Of a stretch of 64,000 nucleotides of DNA, positions 58,194-64,000 are shown in pieces. The DNA is taken from NCBI RefSeq assembly GCF_019931065.1, contig NZ_JAIOUQ010000001.1, positions 31,743-95,742 of the forward strand. Reading direction: 5' to 3'. Source of the stretch: Methanobacterium spitsbergense (lineage in GTDB: Archaea > Methanobacteriota > Methanobacteria > Methanobacteriales > Methanobacteriaceae). The notes beneath the pieces were generated by a model. It was not told the DNA's origin. It ran no database searches and saw only the letters and a program-made list of their open reading frames with translations. How positions within the stretch are numbered: position 1 is the first letter of the stretch; the number at the start of each line of letters is the position of its first letter. Position numbers and translations under genes: made by a program.

Positions 58194-59440
58194 TTAATTT
58201 TCAAGTTTTAATTTCCTTTGCTTTAAAGCTCTTCTGCTGTGTTTACGATAGATAAATTCAACTAAAAAAGCTGTAGTTGTTACTGTTACTAATAATTCCA
58301 GAATTAATGGTGAATTATAGATTTGGTAGTATATTAGTACGGTAAGTGCAAATATGCAGCCGATTATGGCTAGCTAGATGATGTATTTGTTTGCGTTTGT
58401 TTGTTTATGTACTTTGAGGTGTGCGATGTTTACTCCGGCATAGATTATTAGAAAATAATGCACTGCCCATCAAAGCTACGCTGCTCAAGTTTAGGAATAT
58501 TGTGAAGAAGATAACAATAGCGTTTGTGATAATTAAACCTTCTTTACCCTCCCTCCATGCGGTTCTATTGAAAATTTTAGGTAGTTCAGCTTTTTTTTGC
58601 CATGATATAACTTATATTAGCCCCACCGTAAAGAGTGGCATTAATTGCAGATGAAGTTGAAATTATAGCTGCTATGGCCATCATAGTAAATCCAATTGCT
58701 CCTGCAAAGGGTTCAGCTGCCACTGCCAAGGCATAATCAGCTGTTTTAGCAACCTCAGGAATTGGAAGATTTCCCACAACCACCAAAGAGACAATTACGT
58801 ATATTATCATCACTAGTGAAACTGTACAGTGCTCTAGATATGTTTTTTTCAGGGGTTTTCTATATCCTCCGCAGTATTTGTGATTAAACCAAAGCCCTGA
58901 TATCCTAAAAATAATAATGCAGATGCTGTTGATATGTTAGTAACATGGGGAAACTGAGAAATTGTTAATAGGGAAGGTTTTATGAAGAACAATCCTACTA
59001 AAGCAAAAGTTAACAATATCCCTACCTTTATTCCCACAATTACTATTTCTGATCTTCCCACAACTTTGGGTCCCAAAAAATTGATGAATGTAAATATCAA
59101 TATAATTAGAATCGCCAAAATAGTAACAGAGAATCCTGATTGGCCCATAGTAGGAAAATAGAAGCATAATTTCCAAATGCCTCTGCATAAACACTCAGAG
59201 CAAAGATGTAACCAATCCACAATAAAAAATTAAATCCACCCTCAAGACACCATCATCAAATCCTCTGACTAAAAATTCTACAGTTCCTCCTGCAGATGGA
59301 TATTTAGTAGCTAATTTGGCATAGGAGTACGTACTGAGAAGTGCATAATTGCAGCTAAAAAAACCTCAAGAAGAACTATAGAAGTTCTCATGTTGATGCT
59401 CAAAGGTTCAGTTCCAGATTTCAATTTTTCTCACCATCTA
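58194..59440 (-). pseudogene. degraded APC-family amino-acid permease
   Basis: Successive pieces in different frames match the intact permease at 62555-63853: SAGGTVEFLVRG, NFLGPKVVGRSEIVIVGIKV, TASALLFLGYQGFGLI, GNLPIPEVAKTADYALAVA, SSAINATLYGGANISYI and the C-terminal FIYRKHSRRALKQ. At least five frameshifts and stops separate them, and the N-terminal helix pair is lost. Confidence 0.88.
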
Positions 59441-59519
59441 TTGTAGATAAAATACTTGCTAAGAACTTTATCACTTAATATTCTAGTTCAATAAAAGGGT
59501 TTGTAAAATTTAAGCATCA

Positions 59520-60275
59520 TTATTCATTGTACTGTAATTTTTGGAAATTAGCAAGCATCATGAGGAGATTAAATCCTTTCTTGGTTATCATATAATCTCC
59601 TCTTTCATGACGCTGCAGTATGAGATCGGTTTCTAATAGTTTTTGTATGTGGAAGAGTAAATTACCGCCACGAAGTCCTGTGGATTCCGAAAGAGCCGAA
59701 AAAGTTCTGGTCTCTGAGGCCATAGATTTGAGTATCTGAAGCCTTTGTTTATTGGATAATGGTTCGAGTACACTTTTGACTATATTCTCTTCTTGAATAG
59801 TTGAAATTTCAGTCCTTTTTTCTTTATTAGTACTGTAGATTTGAAGTGAACTAATTAGGTCTAATTGTTTATTAAATAGTGAATTGACTTCAGAAAAACA
59901 AATATCACATTTATCAAACGGTGCTCCTTTTCGAATTTCACTCAATTCTAATTTCTTCTCTTCAATAACATCTTCCGGGACATTATCTTGCAGGAAAAGA
60001 TTTTCATTGTTAGCTAGGAAATTTGTAAATCTTGACTTACATGTTTCCCTCATCTCGCAGGGATCTACCATGCTGCTCTCTAAGCAATTTTCTCTATCAT
60101 CTGAAACGTAAGATGTGATGGAATTTAAAAAATCCTTCTTTAAATTGGATAACATTAATTCAAGATATTCTTTATTGGACCTTTCCATCAAACGTTTAAT
60201 ATCTTGATGTATTGAGTCTAATTTAGCGTCAATGTCCACTATTTTTTCACTGTAGATTTCTTCTACCTTCTCCAT
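59520..60275 (-). CDS. HTH transcriptional regulator with cysteine-rich middle
   Basis: 251 residues. A coiled-coil N-terminus (KIVDIDAKLDSIHQDIKRLM), then a region with six Cys (CLESSMVDPCEMRETCKS and FDKCDICFSE), then a C-terminal ArsR-type winged helix (LSNKQRLQILKSMASETRTF, GLRGGNLLFHIQKL, RGDYMITKKGFNLL). The cysteines may bind metal or a redox cluster, giving a sensor. It is divergent from the PNPOx-family gene with 158 bp between, so it could control it. Confidence 0.85.
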   Translation of the reverse strand: MEKVEEIYSEKIVDIDAKLDSIHQDIKRLMERSNKEYLELMLSNLKKDFLNSITSYVSDDRENCLESSMVDPCEMRETCKSRFTNFLANNENLFLQDNVPEDVIEEKKLELSEIRKGAPFDKCDICFSEVNSLFNKQLDLISSLQIYSTNKEKRTEISTIQEENIVKSVLEPLSNKQRLQILKSMASETRTFSALSESTGLRGGNLLFHIQKLLETDLILQRHERGDYMITKKGFNLLMMLANFQKLQYNE

Positions 60276-60433
60276 AAAATACTATTTCGATTTAATAAAT
60301 AATAAAGGTTTCTATTAAAACCTTAAAGGTCATCTTAGTAATTATAATGTAGTAACTATATTTTACTGACCGTCAAGTATATTATCATCTCACACCAATT
60401 ATTATTTAGAATTAAAAAAGGCAGGTGATTATA

Positions 60434-60832
60434 TTGGTATTAAGTACAGAAATGATGGATTCTATTGAAAAGAGTAATATAGTCTTTTTAGCGACTGCAA
60501 ACAAAGAAGATTATCCTAATGTCGTTCCAATAGGGCTTGCCAGACCATTAGATAATGAAACAGTATTGTTAGTTGCTAATTTCATGAATAAAACATATGA
60601 AAATCTCAAAGAGAATCCAAAAGCCGCTATTATTGTGGCGGATGTAACAAAATGCCCTTATCAGTTCAAAGGTAATGTAGAGATACATGAATCAGGTAAA
60701 TATTTTGAGGATGCAGTAGAGTGGGCAAAAGGTGTTATGGCTCAACTCAACCCCAAAGGTGCAGTTTTACTCAAGATTGACGAAATATATTCAGTACAAC
60801 CAGGTCCAGATGCTGGCAAAAAAATAGAATAA
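60434..60832 (+). CDS. pyridoxamine 5'-phosphate oxidase-family protein
   Basis: About 132 residues from TTG 60434 (GGTGAT 4 nt upstream; a GTG at 60425 is inside that site). NIVFLATANKEDYPNVVPIG, LLVANFMNKTYENLKENPKAA and FKGNVEIHESGKYF match the PNPOx-like split-barrel fold of small FMN-binding proteins. Substrate unknown; the family is common in methanogens and in oxidative-stress contexts. Confidence 0.88.
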   Translation: MVLSTEMMDSIEKSNIVFLATANKEDYPNVVPIGLARPLDNETVLLVANFMNKTYENLKENPKAAIIVADVTKCPYQFKGNVEIHESGKYFEDAVEWAKGVMAQLNPKGAVLLKIDEIYSVQPGPDAGKKIE

Positions 60833-60871
60833 ACAGTTCGTTGACTATTAATAAAAAAGAGGTGAAGTCAT

Positions 60872-60967
60872 ATGATGATAAAATTCGATTTACAACATTT
60901 CTGTTGTGGCCCTAAAGGCTGTGAAATTGAAATAGTTTACGGTGAAATGTTAGATGCAGAAGAATAA
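60872..60967 (+). CDS. 31-residue cysteine-rich peptide
   Basis: MMIKFDLQHFCCGPKGCEIE start with AGGTGAAG before it; ends EIVYGEMLDAEE. Three Cys in CCGPKGC suggest metal or Fe-S binding, or a redox peptide. Short but well placed between PNPOx and MTH865 genes, with protein-like codon use. It could also be the start of a truncated gene. Confidence 0.5.
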   Translation: MMIKFDLQHFCCGPKGCEIEIVYGEMLDAEE

Positions 60968-61035
60968 TGGGCTTGCCATTTCCCATTCTACATTCTGAAT
61001 TGATTGATTGATAAAATATAAATGGAGGAGAAAAA

Positions 61036-61275
61036 ATGAGCGTAAAAGAAGAAATACATGCACAAATAGTAGGAGCACTCGCAGGAACCAAGTTCCCAAT
61101 AGAAACACCCGAAGCACTTCTAGGGGCATTTCCGGATGGTGCAGAAACTACATGTAAATCTGGAGATGTGGAATTAAAAGCAGGAGATGCAGGAAAAGTT
61201 TTAACTGCAGATGATTTCCCCTTTAAATCCGCCAAAGAAGTTGCAGATGTTATAGTGGATAGGGCAGGTTTGTAA
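61036..61275 (+). CDS. MTH865-family protein
   Basis: 79 residues, the full length of the MTH865 family (PF07747): VKEEIHAQIVGALAGTKFPI, ALLGAFPDGAETTCKSGD, KVLTADDFPFKSAKEVAD, an EF-hand-like helical fold described in the methanogen Methanothermobacter. The function is not known. GGAGGAG lies just before the ATG. Confidence 0.92.
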   Translation: MSVKEEIHAQIVGALAGTKFPIETPEALLGAFPDGAETTCKSGDVELKAGDAGKVLTADDFPFKSAKEVADVIVDRAGL

Positions 61276-61338
61276 ACCTATCCCTTTTTATTTATTAAAA
61301 TATAACAAATGTTACTTAAATTTGCAAAGGTGGTAGTT

Positions 61339-61530
61339 TGAAGACGGAATGGGCAATGATGAAGAAAAAGAAATAAACGCAGAAAAATTACCGGAAAAGA
61401 ATTATTAGCAGAACTTGATATCTCGGCATTTGAAGCCATGATCATGAAAAACAATAAAATAGTAAGAGAAAGTGAAGTGCTCACCAATCAAGACAAAATA
61501 AAAATTTTAAATATGATTCATGGTGGCTAA
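61339..61530 (+). pseudogene. decayed MoaD/ThiS-like sulfur-carrier gene
   Basis: Reads NDEEKEINAEK, then one base out of frame ITGKELLAELDISAFEAMIM...ILNMIHGG. The ubiquitin-like end with a terminal Gly-Gly is that of MoaD/ThiS small carriers. A missing A in the run near 61385 and an in-frame stop upstream prevent translation of a whole protein. A GG-terminal frame alone could be made only from an internal start, which is not visible. Confidence 0.7.
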
Positions 61531-61798
61531 AAATTAATTGTTAAACTTTTCAATTATCTGTAAATTCAATATTTTTCCATATCAAAAGTATCACCTCCTT
61601 TTATATTCAGGGTGAAGATCCATAAGAAGAACTGATTACAATGATCCAACAATAATTGAAACTGAATCTGATTCTGAAACACTAAAGTTTAGTCTGTAAA
61701 TAAGTAAAATAGAAGGAAATTTGTCATATTAAACGAATATGGAGGAAGGATGAAACTACAACTTAAACTTTGTTTGAAATATCGAAGCTAATCAATAT

Positions 61799-62515
61799 TT
61801 ATTTCTCTATTTTATTGTTATTTTTCCCATAATCCTTCATTATTTCAATTTCATCATCTAAAAGAGACTTTTTATTATTTTTTTCGTGTCTGATTAAAAT
61901 CCATACTCCAAAAACCGCACCAATAACTGCTCCTACTATATCAACCATTAAATCCGTCATAGTATCTGTAAATGGATCTAATATTGAAGATCCTTGAGTT
62001 AAAGCACCTTGAGTAATATAAAAATTAGTAGCCGGACCAATAAAGTGGTCATAACTATATTCTATCACCTCAAGCACAGCACCCATGCCAATTGTAACAA
62101 ATACAATTATTATTCCTGACATTAAGTAACTTGCCTTAAATTTACCAAAACGATAACCAATATACACTAGCAATACGCCCATAAATGAGATAATTGCCGG
62201 AATCATGGTGTGTTGGAACTTATCATAGTAACCAAATCTTGCATAGAAACTTAGGGAATCAGCTACAACATATTCAAGGACAATTATTATTAGAAATAAA
62301 ATTTCCAACTCAAGTGGAATAAATATATGTTGACGAGTTAAAATAGCAGGAAGCAAAATAAAAGAAACTGCAACCAAGATCATAAAACCATAAACTGGAA
62401 AACCAAATATAATTTCATAAATTCCAAAAATTATAAGGAACAACCTTAATGTCCATGCAATAATGATACTTATTTTGTGATCTTTAAAAAGTATATCATC
62501 AGTTTTAGAAATCAT
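61799..62515 (-). CDS. multi-pass membrane protein (DUF2238/YjdF-like)
   Basis: About 238 residues with seven predicted membrane helices, including a stretch FGYYDKFQHTMIPAIISF and a conserved end DPFTDTMTDLMVDIVGAVIG, seen in YjdF/DUF2238-like proteins. Charged residues in the helices (VLEYVVADS, EVIEYSYD) suggest a transport or sensing role, unproven. The start is ATG 62515 (a TTG three codons before is the longer choice). It follows the permease gene by 39 bp and may share its mRNA. A remnant of its 3' end is at 50193. Confidence 0.65.
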   Translation of the reverse strand: MISKTDDILFKDHKISIIIAWTLRLFLIIFGIYEIIFGFPVYGFMILVAVSFILLPAILTRQHIFIPLELEILFLIIIVLEYVVADSLSFYARFGYYDKFQHTMIPAIISFMGVLLVYIGYRFGKFKASYLMSGIIIVFVTIGMGAVLEVIEYSYDHFIGPATNFYITQGALTQGSSILDPFTDTMTDLMVDIVGAVIGAVFGVWILIRHEKNNKKSLLDDEIEIMKDYGKNNNKIEK

Positions 62516-62554
62516 AGTACTCAATAATAAATAAGTAATTTAATGTATATCCAT

Positions 62555-63853
62555 TTATGTCCTTAGATGGATATATTTACGGTATAGCCATTCAAAAAGG
62601 AATGATACGATTACTAATGCTACAAAAATGTATAAAGTTAGAGGTGAGTTGAATATTTCATAGTAAACCAAGACAATTAATGAAAATAAACATCCAATAA
62701 TGGCTGACCATATGATATACTTATTAGCATTAGTTTTTTTATATAATTTAAGGTGAGCTACGTTAACACTCATGTAAATCAGTAAAAACGCTGCACTACC
62801 TAACATAACTACGCTACTTAAATCCAATAAAACTATCAAAACTAGAATAATGAAACTTGTTATGAATAAACCAGTCCTACTGCCATAAAAAGATCTTCGA
62901 TTAAAACATTTGGGTATTTCACATTTTTCAGACATCAACCCACAAACGTTAACTCCTCCATAGAGTGTTGCATTTATAGCTGAAGAAGTTGAAAAAAGTG
63001 CAGCTATAACTATAATTGTAAATCCAATTGCCCCTGCAAAGGGTTCTGCTGCAACTGCCAATGCATAATCTGCAGTTAATTTAATTTCAGCGAAGGATAA
63101 GTTGCCCACTACTGCAATAGAAACTGCTACATATATCAAAATTACAAATATAACAGTTAAATATAAAGCTCTAGGTATATTCTTTTTTGGATTTTCAATA
63201 TCCCCTGCAGTACAGGATATTAAACCAAACCCTTCGTATCCCATGAAAAGTAATGCTGCACCTGTTAACACGTTACCAGTAGATATGTTTGTTGGAAATG
63301 ATAAATAAGATATTTTAATAAAGAAAAATCCTATCACTGCAAAACTGATTAATATTCCCACTTTGATAGCTACAATTAAAGTTTCTGATTTTCCAACGGC
63401 TTTTGCTCCTAAGAGGTTAATAATTGTGAAAAATAGTACAATACTAATGGCTAAGATTGTGGCAATAATCGGTGATGGAGTCGAAGAGAAAAGAGTCGCT
63501 GCGTAAACTCCAAAAGCTTTAGCATAAACACTTATTACAATAATATAACCTAAATATAAAAGGATATTAAATCCTCCACTTAAAACCCCATCACCAAATC
63601 CTCTAATTAAAAATATAACTGGCCCACCTGCAGATGGATATTTAGAACTTAATTTAGCATAAGAATAAGCACATAATAACGCAATAACACCCGCAATAAT
63701 GAATGAAATATATACTAAATTACCAGCAATTTCAGTAGCAATACCTAAAATAGAGAAGATACCCGCTCCAATCATACCCCCTATTCCAATGGCAATTGCT
63801 GACCATAACCCAATAGGTTTTCCATTTAAAGCTTTAGTAGTCTTACCCATCAT
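62555..63853 (-). CDS. APC-family amino-acid permease
   Basis: 432 residues with twelve membrane helices. GLWSAIAIGIGGMIGAGIFS at the start is the family's substrate-binding loop in helix 1; KLSSKYPSAGGPVIFLIRG and GYEGFGLISCTAGDIENPKK (helix 6 region) and SSAINATLYGGVNVCG follow. It imports or exchanges amino acids or related compounds. It has a broken paralogue at 58194-59440 and its upstream region is duplicated at 50590. No substrate can be named. Confidence 0.93.
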   Translation of the reverse strand: MMGKTTKALNGKPIGLWSAIAIGIGGMIGAGIFSILGIATEIAGNLVYISFIIAGVIALLCAYSYAKLSSKYPSAGGPVIFLIRGFGDGVLSGGFNILLYLGYIIVISVYAKAFGVYAATLFSSTPSPIIATILAISIVLFFTIINLLGAKAVGKSETLIVAIKVGILISFAVIGFFFIKISYLSFPTNISTGNVLTGAALLFMGYEGFGLISCTAGDIENPKKNIPRALYLTVIFVILIYVAVSIAVVGNLSFAEIKLTADYALAVAAEPFAGAIGFTIIVIAALFSTSSAINATLYGGVNVCGLMSEKCEIPKCFNRRSFYGSRTGLFITSFIILVLIVLLDLSSVVMLGSAAFLLIYMSVNVAHLKLYKKTNANKYIIWSAIIGCLFSLIVLVYYEIFNSPLTLYIFVALVIVSFLFEWLYRKYIHLRT

Positions 63854-64000
63854 TAGTGTTTAGAATATTCTAATTGTTATTAGTAACGTTTTATGTTCAA
63901 AATGAATCCTTCATAATTAAAGAATCCCATCAGAAACAGATGTATTCTAGAACTTACATGAATATCCATTATTATGTAAAAAAAATTCAAAATTGAAACG

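Noticed and set aside
61600..61700. Possible tail of another gene (SDSETLKFSL then stop)
   Set aside because: Short, no upstream frame or start; cannot be told from chance in AT-rich DNA.

Overview
The window reads as a piece of chromosome from a methanogenic archaeon of the Methanobacterium type. Evidence: an archaeal histone gene (6527-6739), an MTH865-family protein (61036-61275), a TATA-binding-protein paralogue (13793-14299), large right-handed beta-helix adhesin-like proteins, PAS-rich histidine kinase architecture, very AT-rich DNA, and Shine-Dalgarno motifs of the GGTGAT/GGAGG type placed 3-7 nt before start codons. No rRNA, tRNA or CRISPR array was found.

Layout. 0.1-2 kb: a minus-strand operon of two paralogous small proteins with an identical N-terminal motif and a radical SAM/SPASM enzyme, a candidate peptide-modification system. 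2.2-5 kb: a SIR2-like gene and a HEPN-like gene with near-identical promoter cores. 5-8.4 kb: small zinc and ribbon-helix-helix-like proteins, a secreted thermonuclease, a histone and an AlbA_2/Schlafen-like protein. 8.5-11.5 kb: a Dam-class methylase and restriction endonuclease, then a convergent TIR protein. 11.9-12.5 kb: gene-free DNA with 12-bp direct repeats and two 9-6-9 palindromes. 12.5-14.3 kb: a DUF1802-like protein, a secreted protein and a divergent TBP. 14.3-22.1 kb: an Eco57I-type methyltransferase and a PLD-helicase, divergent from a second TIR protein. 22.9-31 kb: tyrosine integrase, then a compact operon (1226-aa nuclease-tailed protein, zinc ribbon, second nuclease-like protein, EVE-like protein, RelA/SpoT-like synthetase). 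31.6-41.6 kb: accessory genes (membrane repeat protein, HEPN-like protein, DUF5655, RhuM, TPR, DUF815 ATPase) plus a dead histone gene.

42-53.5 kb is a cell-envelope region: secreted paralogues, beta-helix proteins, NERD protein and small membrane proteins. 54-64 kb is more housekeeping in character (multi-PAS kinase, SpoIIAA-like, HTH regulator, PNPOx, MTH865, amino-acid permease) but carries many broken genes: flavodoxin/ferredoxin fusion, response regulator, amino-acid permease, and a MoaD/ThiS-like carrier.

Read together, 2-41 kb looks like a defence/mobile island with at least three NAD-linked or HEPN-type candidate abortive-infection genes, two restriction-modification-type systems and one unfamiliar five-gene operon. 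Several island genes start in the correct Shine-Dalgarno register at codons that are one base from ATG (CTG, CTG, ACG, ATC), a pattern that deserves attention. Family assignments are from reading the sequences and from memory of the families; no database search was run.
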